This document shows positions 18,626 to 27,527 of a DNA stretch of 45,481 nt, in pieces. Positions within the stretch are counted from its first letter, which is position 1. Every line of letters begins with the position of its first letter. The stretch is from JAYRWN01 sp041917975 (GTDB lineage Bacteria > Bacteroidota > Bacteroidia > Chitinophagales > Saprospiraceae), in NCBI GenBank assembly GCA_041917975.1, contig JAYRWN010000404.1:1-45481 (forward strand), in the 5' to 3' direction. The position numbers and the translations under genes were made by a program. Below the pieces are notes generated by a model that was given only the letters and a program-made list of their open reading frames with translations, was not told the DNA's origin and ran no database searches.

Positions 18626-18686
18626 GCACAGGCAACGAGGCAAGCATCATCCGTATCAATAAAGAAAAATTAGTAATCAATAATTT

Positions 18687-19658
18687 ATGAAATCAATGAG
18701 TAAAAGACAGTTCGTTTTAGTATCCCTTGTTTACGCGCTGCTTTTACTGGGTTGTTGGAAAGACAACGAAGTGTTTAATCCTTACGAGGTTCCGCAAGTT
18801 TATGAGCTTAAAGAGTTCTTTGCCGAATTAAAAGCCGAGGCTTTAAAAAAACGGCCCGGACACACCGGTCAGAACTTTTATTGGATTACCGAAAAAGGAT
18901 CCGTTATTCAGATTCCCGCAAACTCACTGGTTCTTGCCGATGGTACATCTTGTGATTGTGCAATGACCCTGGAGTATCTGGAAGCTTATAACAAAAGCGA
19001 GATCCTGGCCTTTGGGGTGCCTACCATAGCCAAAGGAGGCCATTTGATAGAATCCGGTGGAGAATTTTTTATCCAAGCCAAAACTACCGATGGAAAATCT
19101 CTAAAATTAAAAAGCGGAAAAACCATCAAACTGCAGGTGCAAGTACAAGCTGGTGGGCAAATCGACCCGGACATGCTGTTGTTCACATTGGGCAGTGATT
19201 CTACCTGGGTGCCAGACACTACCACGCAGGTCAACGGTGGCGAATGGAATCTCCGCGACTCGTTGCAGGGTTGGGGATTTGGGTACGAGTGTTTTCCAAA
19301 ATCCCTGGAATGGATAAACATCGACAAATTTGTTGATGTTCCTGAAGATCAACGCACCCCAGTATGTGTAGATCTGCCCGAAAAATATAATGCAAAAAAT
19401 ACGGCTGTATTTATGGTGTTTAAAGATCTGAACAGCGTAGTAGGCCTGTCCTGGAACGAAAAAGAAGGACATTTCTGTGAACCTTACGGCAAAGTTCCAC
19501 TGGGTTACGAAGTTACTTTCGTGGTCATCTCCCGGCAAGGTGAAGAAGAATATCACCTGGCCACAGCCGATGCTAAAATAACCAAAGATCACCACCAGGA
19601 CATGGTACCACAAAAAGCTACCCTGGAGGACATCAAAGAAATAATTAAGAATTTGTAA
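18687..19658 (+). CDS. Hypothetical lipoprotein
   Basis: A 323-residue lipoprotein; lipobox LLLGC gives Cys23 as the lipidated residue. Residues about 65-155 (IQIPANSLVLADGT, VTLEYLEAYNKSEILAFGVPT-like, LIESGGEFFIQAKT) match a pattern repeated in many Bacteroidota lipoproteins, in which a beta domain carries the sequence SGGEFFI. The C-terminal half is unrecognised. It lies 61 bases after the sigma/anti-sigma pair and before a strong terminator, so it may be part of that operon or a target of the sigma factor. Confidence 0.72.
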   Translation: MKSMSKRQFVLVSLVYALLLLGCWKDNEVFNPYEVPQVYELKEFFAELKAEALKKRPGHTGQNFYWITEKGSVIQIPANSLVLADGTSCDCAMTLEYLEAYNKSEILAFGVPTIAKGGHLIESGGEFFIQAKTTDGKSLKLKSGKTIKLQVQVQAGGQIDPDMLLFTLGSDSTWVPDTTTQVNGGEWNLRDSLQGWGFGYECFPKSLEWINIDKFVDVPEDQRTPVCVDLPEKYNAKNTAVFMVFKDLNSVVGLSWNEKEGHFCEPYGKVPLGYEVTFVVISRQGEEEYHLATADAKITKDHHQDMVPQKATLEDIKEIIKNL

Positions 19659-19682
19659 ACGAGAGGGTACTATTTTGAAAAA

Positions 19683-19714
19683 ACAAAGCCACCAACGGGT
19701 GGCTTTTGTTTTTT
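19683..19714 (+). terminator. Rho-independent terminator
   Basis: AAAGCCACC at 19685-19693 pairs with GGTGGCTTT at 19698-19706 around loop AACG; the tail TGTTTTTT follows. It ends the sigma/anti-sigma/lipoprotein unit. Confidence 0.88.
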
Positions 19715-20018
19715 AATCTGTCAAATCATAACCGTTTATTAACGGATAGAGCCGAGTTAATTGTATGGTTATTTCTCACCTGAATTTAACCAGTGTTCTA
19801 TATATTGTCACATGTTTTATCAATGATAATATTTAACCTTATTAGTAAAACAAATTTGGCTGGCCAATTTTTTAATTAAATTTATGTTACATATTTGCCG
19901 CACTCACATCCAAACTATCACTCAAACTTTATTCGGTTTGCGGCTTGTTTGGCTTAGTTAAAACATATCCACCATACACCTGATGAATGTTAATTTTTAA
20001 CTTAACCCTTGGTCTGGT
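19715..20018. other. Intergenic region between convergent units
   Basis: No plausible gene is seen. Apart from the 32-bp repeat at 19929-19960, it holds AT-rich sequence and no convincing terminator for the leftward TolC-like gene. Confidence 0.6.
19929..19960. repeat. Intergenic 32-bp repeat, copy 2
   Basis: Matches 11796-11827 at 26 of 32 positions in the same orientation. It lies downstream of the leftward metal-efflux operon. Confidence 0.5.
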
Positions 20019-21203
20019 CTACAAACGATATTTAAATAATTCCACCAATGCTTGCTGGTATTCCATTTCGTATTTTAGAAAACTTTTTATCAAATTGTAA
20101 TAATCACGCATCTCACGGAAATAATCCAGGATAGTTATTTGACCTAACTCTAAAGACCTATCCAGGAGATGAATATATTGGCTGGATGACAGAACATTTT
20201 GGTAGTTCTCCAGGACCAGAGCCAATTGACGCTGTTTCTCGTATTGTTTTTGAATTTGAGCGGTTTTTAATTGGACATGCTCCTGTAAGGTAGCCTCAGC
20301 ATAAGTGAACTGAGCTTGTTTACTCCTGACTTTGTTTTTGTGCTCCAGCAAAGGAATCGTGAACCCGACGTGGGGCCCATTAAAACTCTGACCTAAAATA
20401 GATTGGTGGTGATACCCGGCATCGAACGTAGGGTAAGTAAGCCACTTAGTTAGCTCTATTTCTTTTTGCGCCACCGCCTTTTCGTGTTCCCAGAATAACC
20501 TTTGAGGATCGCGCGCTAAAATTTCAGCAGTTAAACCTGCTAAATCCCTGACTGGAGCCAAAGACTCATAAACGGTATCCCTGAAAAGTAGGGGTGACCC
20601 CCCATTCAGCTCAATTAAATGCAAGTTGATCTGAAGTAATGCCGAATTATTTTCCTGAACACTTACTTGCGCATCCACCAGTTCCAACTGAGCTTTATGC
20701 ACATCCAAGATAGTACCTTCACCTAAATCCAACCTTTGCTGAAAATCGTTGGCCCATTTTTGGGTGTTCTGGTGGATAAGTAACAAGACCGACTGCAATT
20801 TAGTGCGATAGACTGCCTCCACACAGAGTTGTTTAGCTCTTAATAGCACGTCCTGCCTGGCGGAGATAATCTGAATAGTCGTCTGAGCCGTACGCTCTTG
20901 TGCCAATTGTTTTCTAGCACGATACACTTGCGGCAAATCAAAAGATTGGGTAATGACTAAATCAGTTTGATTACCGGCACCACGCGGAGAGCCAATTAAA
21001 AAATCATAGTCTACTTTGGGATTCGGTAAATTTAATCCGGTGGTATATTCAATATTTTTAGCTACCAAAAATTGATTTAAAGTTATTAAAGTCTTGTTAT
21101 TGCTCTTTATTTGGGCTAATACGGAGTCCACGGTTCCTTGCGCTAATGTGGCGCTGGCTGCATGCCACACCCATAACCCTATGAAGAAGATTTTTTTCAT
21201 CAA
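20019..21203 (-). CDS. TolC-family outer-membrane efflux channel
   Basis: A 394-residue outer-membrane factor with signal peptide (MMKKIFFIGLWVWHAASATLAQG). It shows the long helical hairpins typical of TolC proteins, including QKWANDFQQRLDLGEGTILDVHKAQLELVDAQ and, in the second half, LDRSLELGQITILDYFREM. It would form the outer-membrane duct of the tripartite metal pump encoded just upstream. The start overlaps the pump stop by four bases (ATGA), so translation is probably coupled. It is a little shorter than E. coli TolC/CusC, as is usual for CzcC-like members in Bacteroidota. Confidence 0.9.
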   Translation of the reverse strand: MMKKIFFIGLWVWHAASATLAQGTVDSVLAQIKSNNKTLITLNQFLVAKNIEYTTGLNLPNPKVDYDFLIGSPRGAGNQTDLVITQSFDLPQVYRARKQLAQERTAQTTIQIISARQDVLLRAKQLCVEAVYRTKLQSVLLLIHQNTQKWANDFQQRLDLGEGTILDVHKAQLELVDAQVSVQENNSALLQINLHLIELNGGSPLLFRDTVYESLAPVRDLAGLTAEILARDPQRLFWEHEKAVAQKEIELTKWLTYPTFDAGYHHQSILGQSFNGPHVGFTIPLLEHKNKVRSKQAQFTYAEATLQEHVQLKTAQIQKQYEKQRQLALVLENYQNVLSSSQYIHLLDRSLELGQITILDYFREMRDYYNLIKSFLKYEMEYQQALVELFKYRL

Positions 21204-24200
21204 ATTTTGGATTTAGCATTGGATAAATAATAAACTACCGGTACTATAAAAATATTCAGCAAGGTGGAAGTCAAAAGACCACCTAGGATGACCTTAGCCA
21301 TCGGGCTTTGGATTTCACTCCCAGGTGCATCACCAGCCATGGCCAGTGGTATTAAAGCTAACGCCGCAGTCAATGCAGTCATGAGGATAGGGCTTAAACG
21401 GTCCCGGGAGCCCTGGATTACCGTTGCCATCAATGAATAGCCCTCATCCTGTAAATTTTTATAACGCGACACCAGAAGAATTCCATTGCGGGTGGCAATG
21501 CCAAAAAGCGTAATAAATCCGATAATGGCCGGAATGCTCAGTACCCCTTGGGTGATATAAATGCTGAAGACACCTCCTATCAGGGCTAAAGGCAGGTTGA
21601 TCAAAGTTATACTGGCTATTTTCAGATGGCCAAATTCCTGATAAAGGATGAGAAAAATTACCATAATAGACAATAATGAGGTGAGTAAGAGGGTTTTGGA
21701 CGCCTCCGCTTCGGCCTCAAACTGTCCACTGTATTCAATGCGGTAATTTTCCGGCAGGTTAATTTTAGCGGCGATAGTTTGACGGATGTCGTCGACCACA
21801 CTCTTTTGGTCGCTACCACTCACATTAGCGGAGACGACAGTTTTGCGTTCTACGTTCTCCCGATTAATGGTATTGGGGCCGCTGGTGCTGATGACATCAG
21901 CCACATAATATAACGGTATTTTGTAGCCTTCATCGGTATCAAGTAAGGTGTGGCGAATATTTTCAATTTTCCCACGGTTATCCGCATCGTATTTTACGAT
22001 TAAGCTGAACGTTTTAGAACCTTCATAAACATCAGATACTTTTTCTCCGGCAATCGCAACATCCACAAATTCATTAAATGCTCCGATGGTAATGCCATAA
22101 TGGCTGAGCATGTCGCGTTTAGCCTTAATTTGTATTTGAGGAATTTCAATTTGTGGTTCGATACTCAGGTCCACCAACCCGGGAATGGATTCTAATTCGC
22201 GTTGGATTTCACCAGACAGGCTATATAATTTACTGAGGTTTTCGCCAAATATTTTAATGGCAATATTTGCCCGTGTGCCCGAAAGCATATGATCAATGCG
22301 GTGCCCGATGGGCTGACCGATGGTGATGTTGGCGCCGTTTACACCAGACAATTTTTCTCTCACCTCCGCCATAAATTCCTGACGTGGTCGATTTTTAAGG
22401 ACAAAAGGGGCATCAATTTCAGCTGCATTTACGCCCTGAGCATGTTCATCCAGTTCTGCTCGTCCGGTACGCCGTGTGGTGATTGATATTTCCGGAATGG
22501 TCAACAGGGTTTTTTCTATTCTGGTACCTATTTTATTACTTTCTTCGAGGGAGATGCCGGGTAAGCTGACTGCACTGATGACCAGAGAACCCTCATTAAA
22601 TTCCGGTAAAAAACTACGGCCTAAATGTGTAACGGCAGCTAAGGCCAATAGGAAGAGGGCCAAAACCGCAGTAATAAGGGTTTTTTTCCACTGCATCACC
22701 CGGTGGAGGAGTAATATATAGATACTCTGCAAATGTTCTACCAGCCAACTCTCGCCTGGTTGCCTTTTTAACATCCTTTCGCTTGTTAACAAAAAACTGC
22801 ATAAAACCGGAGTAAGGGTGATGGATACAACCAGAGAAGCAAACAAAGACACGATAAAAGCAATACCTAATGGGGCTAATAATTTTCCTTCCATGCCGGA
22901 AAGGAAAAATAAGGGCAGGAAGGCGACGATGATGATAAAAGTGGCATTAATGATGGAATGCCGGATTTCGAAAGAAGCATCGAAAACCACATTAAGATAA
23001 GTGCGGCGTTCAGTCAACGGACGAGCGGCATTTTCTTTTAGACGTTTAAAAACATTTTCTACATCAATGATCGCGTCATCCACCAAATCGCCAATGGCAA
23101 TAGCCATACCTCCCAGGCTCATCGTATTAATAGTAAATCCCAACCATTTAAGAACCAGGATTGATGTTATGAGAGAAATGGGAATAGCAAGCAGGGATAT
23201 CATGGTAGCCCGCCAATTCATCAGGAATAAGAAAAGTACTATACAGACAAAAACAGTTCCTTCCAACAGTACCTTTGAGATATTGCTGATGGAGGATGTT
23301 ATAAAATCGGCTTGCCGGAAAATTCTGGTATTTATTTGCACATCTCCGGGCAGGTCTTTGCGCAATTCGCTCATAGCTTCGTCTATTTTCGCGGTGAGAT
23401 CAAGCGTATTGGTGGAGGGTTGTTTCATGACTGTCATGATTACTGCATACTCACCTTTAAGCGAACCGTCTCCGATCTTTGGTGCCGGACCTATCTTTAC
23501 TTCCGCCACATCCTCTATTCTGATGGCCTGTCCTTGCACTTTTTTAATCAGCGACCGGCCAATTTCATCCACAGAATTGGTCCGGCCCAGGCCTTTGATC
23601 ACATATTCCTGGCCATACTCGTAGAGAAAACCTCCGGATGAGTTGGAGTTGGATTCGCGGGCAGCTTTGACTAACTCTGCCAGGGAAACATCATAATAAT
23701 CCATCTTGTAGGGTGACGCCAGGATTTGGTATTGTTTGTATTCCCCGCCCGTAATGATGACTTGTGCCACGCCGCCAATGGCCAATAATCGTGGTCGAAT
23801 GTTCCAGTCGGCAATGGTACGCAAATCCATCTGGCTAGTACTGTCAGCGGTTAAGCTGATGAGCATGATTTCGCCCATAATGCTCGTCTGAGGAGCAAGT
23901 GTAGGGTTTCCACTGCCCTCCGGTAAATTGGCGCCGACAGCACTGATTTTTTCATTGACAATTTGACGCGCTTCTAAAATATTCGTATTCCAGTTAAATT
24001 CTACCCACACGATGGAGATACCCGCCGAGGAAGAGCTGCGCACCCTGCGCACCTGAGAAGCTCCGTTCAGGGCGGTTTCAATGGGGAAGGTTACTAACTT
24101 TTCCACTTCTTCAGGAGCCATGCCATGCGCTTCCGTCAAAACCACCACTGTGGGTGCAGTAAGGTCAGGAAAGACATCTATTTCCATCCGGCTGGCCACG

Positions 24201-24286
24201 TAAGTGCCAAAGAGGATGATGGCCAGAGAAATTACTATGATTAGCAGCCGGTTATTAAGTGCAAATTTGATGATATGATTCAACAT
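21200..24286 (-). CDS. CusA/CzcA-family heavy-metal RND efflux pump
   Basis: A 1028-residue proton-driven inner-membrane transporter that moves metal ions out through the adaptor and the TolC-like channel. It has the RND plan: an N-terminal helix, a large periplasmic domain, six helices at about 340-545, a second periplasmic domain and C-terminal helices to 1020. The TM4 proton-relay segment AIGDLVDDAIIDVENVFKR carries Asp400, Asp403, Asp404 and Glu410, a pattern of the CusA/CzcA group rather than of drug pumps. The metal (Cu/Ag or Zn/Co/Cd) cannot be decided from sequence alone; the neighbouring HMA and HYC_CC_PP proteins make copper plausible. It lies 17 bases after the adaptor gene. Confidence 0.94.
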   Translation of the reverse strand: MLNHIIKFALNNRLLIIVISLAIILFGTYVASRMEIDVFPDLTAPTVVVLTEAHGMAPEEVEKLVTFPIETALNGASQVRRVRSSSSAGISIVWVEFNWNTNILEARQIVNEKISAVGANLPEGSGNPTLAPQTSIMGEIMLISLTADSTSQMDLRTIADWNIRPRLLAIGGVAQVIITGGEYKQYQILASPYKMDYYDVSLAELVKAARESNSNSSGGFLYEYGQEYVIKGLGRTNSVDEIGRSLIKKVQGQAIRIEDVAEVKIGPAPKIGDGSLKGEYAVIMTVMKQPSTNTLDLTAKIDEAMSELRKDLPGDVQINTRIFRQADFITSSISNISKVLLEGTVFVCIVLFLFLMNWRATMISLLAIPISLITSILVLKWLGFTINTMSLGGMAIAIGDLVDDAIIDVENVFKRLKENAARPLTERRTYLNVVFDASFEIRHSIINATFIIIVAFLPLFFLSGMEGKLLAPLGIAFIVSLFASLVVSITLTPVLCSFLLTSERMLKRQPGESWLVEHLQSIYILLLHRVMQWKKTLITAVLALFLLALAAVTHLGRSFLPEFNEGSLVISAVSLPGISLEESNKIGTRIEKTLLTIPEISITTRRTGRAELDEHAQGVNAAEIDAPFVLKNRPRQEFMAEVREKLSGVNGANITIGQPIGHRIDHMLSGTRANIAIKIFGENLSKLYSLSGEIQRELESIPGLVDLSIEPQIEIPQIQIKAKRDMLSHYGITIGAFNEFVDVAIAGEKVSDVYEGSKTFSLIVKYDADNRGKIENIRHTLLDTDEGYKIPLYYVADVISTSGPNTINRENVERKTVVSANVSGSDQKSVVDDIRQTIAAKINLPENYRIEYSGQFEAEAEASKTLLLTSLLSIMVIFLILYQEFGHLKIASITLINLPLALIGGVFSIYITQGVLSIPAIIGFITLFGIATRNGILLVSRYKNLQDEGYSLMATVIQGSRDRLSPILMTALTAALALIPLAMAGDAPGSEIQSPMAKVILGGLLTSTLLNIFIVPVVYYLSNAKSKI

Positions 24287-24303
24287 GCTTTTCCCTGATT
24301 TTA

Positions 24304-25815
24304 TTAATGCGAGTGACCATGAGCGGGTACCTGACCGGTGGCCGTGGATAATTTTATTTGCAGGGCTCCTTTCGTCACCACCCGTCCATGGGGTTGAAGA
24401 CCGCTGAGAATTTGCACCAGCTGGCCATCGCTGGCTCCGGTTTGCACGTACTTTTTCTGAAAACTTTCTCCTCTTGTTTGTACATAGACATAAAAATTGC
24501 CTTGTTCTTCAAGCAATGCGCCTACCGGCACCACCAAGACTTCCGGTAGGAGGTTTGATTTTAGAAATATTTCCGCTGCCGATCCTGGAATAATCTGGCC
24601 GATATTATCTATTTCAAATGTAATGGGTATAAACGGGGCATTGGCCACCATGCTTTTACCAAAAGAAACGACTCGTCCCTGCAATTTTTCCGTATCATGA
24701 ATCAGGTCCGACCCCATTGTCTTAAAGGTGGCTGCAGTGATTCCTGGTAATTTGTTGAAATATTTTTGCGAAAGGTTTGCCTGCAACATTAACCGTTTGT
24801 TTTGTGAAATCATCGCCAGGGGATCCCCCACATCGACATATTGACCGTCGCTGACCAAAATATTTTTAATAAATCCGGCCACCGGCGAACCTATCGAATA
24901 ACTACCGGACGAATAATCCCTAGCTATAGTTTGGAAAGCTTCCTTAGCTATTTCCAAATCAGCCTTAACCTGCACATAATCTTTTTGAGAAATTAATTTA
25001 TCATTGATGAGTGCTTCTGCCCGCTCGAAATCAGCCGTCGCTTTATCCAATCTCGTTTTTGCTTCCAAATATTTGGCATTGACATTATTTTCGGCCAGAT
25101 TATTTCCGGAGATAAAAAATAAAGGTTCACCGGCCCGCACCGCCGATCCAGGCACTGCGTTTTTCCCGGACAGGCGGATGATCCCTTTGGCATTTGCCGT
25201 TAAAATTTTTTCATCACCTGGGGCAGCTAATATCTGCCCTGAGGACTTGATGATTTCACGAAAAGGTCTTTTCACCACCGCAACATTCGCAAATTCTATT
25301 TTCCAGGCTTGTTCTTTCAGAAAAGTAATCTCATCACCATGAACACTTGGTTGTTGATCGGCCAGGGCAGTGCTCTCATCAGGGTAAACTGGAAGGCTAT
25401 CCAAAATAATTTGATCAGTAAATGTTTCATGCTGAACATCAAAAATTAATTCGCCTATTCCTGGTTTATTTGGTACCAACGCCAACCTGAAAATTCCTGG
25501 TGACTGAATGGAGTCAGCTGTATTTTTTATACCATTTTCTCCCACAATTAAACTCACTGTTGCCTGACCTTCCGTCAAGGGAAGAAAGTTATCACCGAGA
25601 ATGGTAAAGTGGGCAGCAAAGGTTGATTTACTGCCCACAATTAATGGTCTGAATTCTACAAATAATTCGAGGTGATCAGTATAAACAGTATAAGTGACCG
25701 GTTGTAATCCCCTTTCATCGGGACTATGATTATGACTCTCTTGTTCAGTCATTTTTTGTCCGCAACCCAGGCAACAAAGACTAAATCCGGCCAACCAAAC
25801 TAATGTTTTCATCAA
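24304..25815 (-). CDS. RND efflux periplasmic adaptor lipoprotein
   Basis: A 503-residue membrane-fusion protein. The lipobox CLGC gives Cys18, followed by a His-bearing segment (ESHNHS) and a C-terminal GHSH, both possible metal-binding sites. An extra N-terminal beta domain (about 35-150) precedes the core. The barrel-sandwich hybrid half (IIKSSGQILAAPGDEKILTANAKGII), a helical hairpin (AKTRLDKATADFERAEALI) and the beta-barrel part (VPVGALLEEQGNFYVYVQT) follow in the usual order. It would link the CusA-type pump to the TolC-like channel and may hand over metal. The start is ATG 25815 or 25812. Confidence 0.91.
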   Translation of the reverse strand: MMKTLVWLAGFSLCCLGCGQKMTEQESHNHSPDERGLQPVTYTVYTDHLELFVEFRPLIVGSKSTFAAHFTILGDNFLPLTEGQATVSLIVGENGIKNTADSIQSPGIFRLALVPNKPGIGELIFDVQHETFTDQIILDSLPVYPDESTALADQQPSVHGDEITFLKEQAWKIEFANVAVVKRPFREIIKSSGQILAAPGDEKILTANAKGIIRLSGKNAVPGSAVRAGEPLFFISGNNLAENNVNAKYLEAKTRLDKATADFERAEALINDKLISQKDYVQVKADLEIAKEAFQTIARDYSSGSYSIGSPVAGFIKNILVSDGQYVDVGDPLAMISQNKRLMLQANLSQKYFNKLPGITAATFKTMGSDLIHDTEKLQGRVVSFGKSMVANAPFIPITFEIDNIGQIIPGSAAEIFLKSNLLPEVLVVPVGALLEEQGNFYVYVQTRGESFQKKYVQTGASDGQLVQILSGLQPHGRVVTKGALQIKLSTATGQVPAHGHSH

Positions 25816-25839
25816 ATGAATTTTATTACAGAAATTGAT

Positions 25840-26100
25840 TTAATGCTTATGATCAGACCCAGCATCATGTTTATGCTCACCTTCTTTATTTCCTATACTG
25901 TCCTTCTTTACCGAAAATTCTTCCTGAGCGTGCCCGGTGGTATCCGTATGATCTGCATGGACCGTACCATCCTCGTGTACATGAGTTCCCGGAGCATGGC
26001 TGTGTTCTTCCCCTTCCGCATGTGTATGATCTTGCGAATTATTTCCACAACCAATTAAAATCAGAGCGGCAACCGCCCAGAAAAAGAAATATTTTTTCAT
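25840..26100 (-). CDS. Small His-rich lipoprotein, putative metal binder
   Basis: An 86-residue lipoprotein with Cys18 in LILIGC. The mature part is packed with His, Asp and Glu (DHTHAEGEEHSHAPGTHVHE and further HxH pairs to the C-terminal HKH). Such composition fits periplasmic buffering of divalent or cuprous metal. It lies 24 bases ahead of the adaptor gene and is probably the second gene of the efflux operon. It has no recognisable fold and would be disordered without metal. Confidence 0.75.
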   Translation of the reverse strand: MKKYFFFWAVAALILIGCGNNSQDHTHAEGEEHSHAPGTHVHEDGTVHADHTDTTGHAQEEFSVKKDSIGNKEGEHKHDAGSDHKH

Positions 26101-26180
26101 TGTTAGAATTTTTTACATTGAATAAATAATGATTACTCAGCCGTTACCCAGCTGGCATTACAAAAAAAAATTGAACGGAC

Positions 26181-26594
26181 TTAGGCCAAGAAGTGAGGCG
26201 GTGCTCTCAATCCGGAAGAAAAGAAATAGGTTAAATTTTGAGCATGATTATCTTCGGGAGGTTGTTTTAACACGCGGTATGTTCTCGGTACCTGTATAAA
26301 CTGGAAACAACACATCCCGTCAAAATCCAAAGGCAGCTCACGAGTTAAGCCAGAACCATTGGCGTGACTGCTCAAATAAATTAATCCGGAAGCTGCATGT
26401 TGAAATTGACTAAATAAAAATCTAAAATCAAGAGGCTTCCCTTGTCCATCATCATCTACAGGGTGATGGTGATGATGGTGGTTTTGGTGCCCTCCATGAT
26501 GATCATGACGGTGGGTATGCCCAATAATATCATGGCCCAACATGATCATTAAGGCCAAACTAAGCAAAACAATGGTGCTTAATTTTTTCAACAT
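26181..26594 (-). CDS. His-rich exported or membrane protein, putative metal binder
   Basis: A protein of about 137 residues. ATG 26594 is chosen because MLKKLSTIVLLSLALMIMLG then forms a clean hydrophobic signal or anchor; an in-frame ATG at 26621 would add nine hydrophobic residues. Directly after the hydrophobic part comes a His cluster (GHTHRHDHHGGHQNHHHHHH), then an unrecognised tail containing CCFQF. It heads the leftward metal-efflux operon, which supports metal sensing or buffering. No known family is recognised. Confidence 0.68.
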   Translation of the reverse strand: MLKKLSTIVLLSLALMIMLGHDIIGHTHRHDHHGGHQNHHHHHHPVDDDGQGKPLDFRFLFSQFQHAASGLIYLSSHANGSGLTRELPLDFDGMCCFQFIQVPRTYRVLKQPPEDNHAQNLTYFFSSGLRAPPHFLA

Positions 26595-26600
26595 ACTCCG

Positions 26601-26617
26601 CAAAATTAACAAAATTA
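26601..26617 (-). promoter_or_regulatory. Two tandem TAATTTTG boxes before the metal-efflux operon
   Basis: On the minus strand, TAATTTTG (TAnnTTTG consensus) occurs twice, at 26617-26610 and 26608-26601, just ahead of the ATG at 26594. No clear -33 TTTG is seen at the right distance, and the boxes lie very close to the start codon. Confidence 0.3.
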
Positions 26618-26929
26618 TCACATAGGGACTCCATCAGCGGAAGTTTATATTTAACACCATATTCATAAAACCTGTACCATATTTGGAAAACAAAGAGGTA
26701 AACCATATTTTAATTGGTTTGAGAAATTCAAAAGTTTTCTGTCCGGGCAAAATGTTTTGTAAAATTTGACCCCAATTAGTTTCCCATCTATCTACCATAG
26801 TTTATCATAAAATTCTTCTCAAGTTCATATCCGTAAGTGTATTGTATGAATTGATTTGTTATTTACCTGCCGGGACAAGGATTAGTAGGTCATTCTGAAG
26901 GTTAATCTTATCTTAAAACACCGTCAATC
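26618..26929. other. Divergent intergenic region of the metal locus
   Basis: No gene is seen between the leftward efflux operon and the rightward HYC_CC_PP operon. The region probably carries regulatory sites, but I could not identify a metalloregulator operator. Confidence 0.5.
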
Positions 26930-26960
26930 TTGCGCGCCAAGGATTTATGCTATAATTTTG
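26930..26960 (+). promoter_or_regulatory. Candidate promoter for the HYC_CC_PP-HMA-TonB unit
   Basis: TTG at 26930-26932 and TAATTTTG at 26953-26960 are separated by 20 bases, matching the Bacteroidota -33/-7 arrangement. The predicted transcription start lies one or two bases before ATG 26968, so the mRNA would be almost leaderless. Confidence 0.45.
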
Positions 26961-26967
26961 TTGTTGC

Positions 26968-27366
26968 ATGAAGCGCCATTTTATTTCCATTGGTTTTTTA
27001 ATGATCATCCTCATATCTTCTGTGGGGTTGGTACTGAACGTACATTTTTGCGATGGTAAGGTGGCCCAGGTCAGTTTGCTGCTAGTGAATGAGGACGATT
27101 GCTGTGCCGGTGACTCCAACGGCTGTCATCCCCAAAAGGAGGACCATGAAAGTTGTTGCTTTGATGAAGTATTTGTTTTGTACAATGAACAGCCTACTTA
27201 TCTGTCTACCCTTGATTTGGTGACTTTGTTTGCTCCTTCCACCCACACCTTGAACTTCGCCTACACCGATGTTTACACCCATGAATCTCCACCGGCAGAA
27301 AAAACATATGCGCTACCTGGCAAAATGTTGCGCATTTTTTATCATGCCCTCACCTATTATGGTTAA
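26968..27366 (+). CDS. HYC_CC_PP family protein
   Basis: A 132-residue exported protein (hydrophobic N-terminus ISIGFLMIILISSVGLVLNV). It then shows the defining motifs of the HYC_CC_PP family in order: HFC (for HYC) at about 26-28, paired cysteines in DDCC and ESCC, and SPP near residue 110. Members occur in Bacteroidota beside HMA proteins and TonB receptors, as here. The cysteine and histidine residues suggest metal binding, probably copper, in the periplasm. The next gene starts about 160 bases further on. Confidence 0.8.
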   Translation: MKRHFISIGFLMIILISSVGLVLNVHFCDGKVAQVSLLLVNEDDCCAGDSNGCHPQKEDHESCCFDEVFVLYNEQPTYLSTLDLVTLFAPSTHTLNFAYTDVYTHESPPAEKTYALPGKMLRIFYHALTYYG

Positions 27367-27527
27367 ATTTTATATTTGATTTTTGTCTAAGTGAAGCCCT
27401 GGCATCCTTTCAGGTTTTAAACACTTTGGTAACCATTTTATCTTGGCAAATACCTGATTTACAGCAGGAGGAACCCGAGATAATTTCACTTTACTTTTCA
27501 ATTAATCATGTTTATAATTTTTTATTT

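Noticed and set aside
26181..26594. The His-rich tract as a chance repeat rather than a gene
   Set aside because: The frame has a good signal-like N-terminus, continues well beyond the His tract, and lies in operon position ahead of a metal pump.
27426..27527. In-frame upstream extension of the HMA protein
   Set aside because: It would place 34 residues before a well-formed signal peptide, which would block export.
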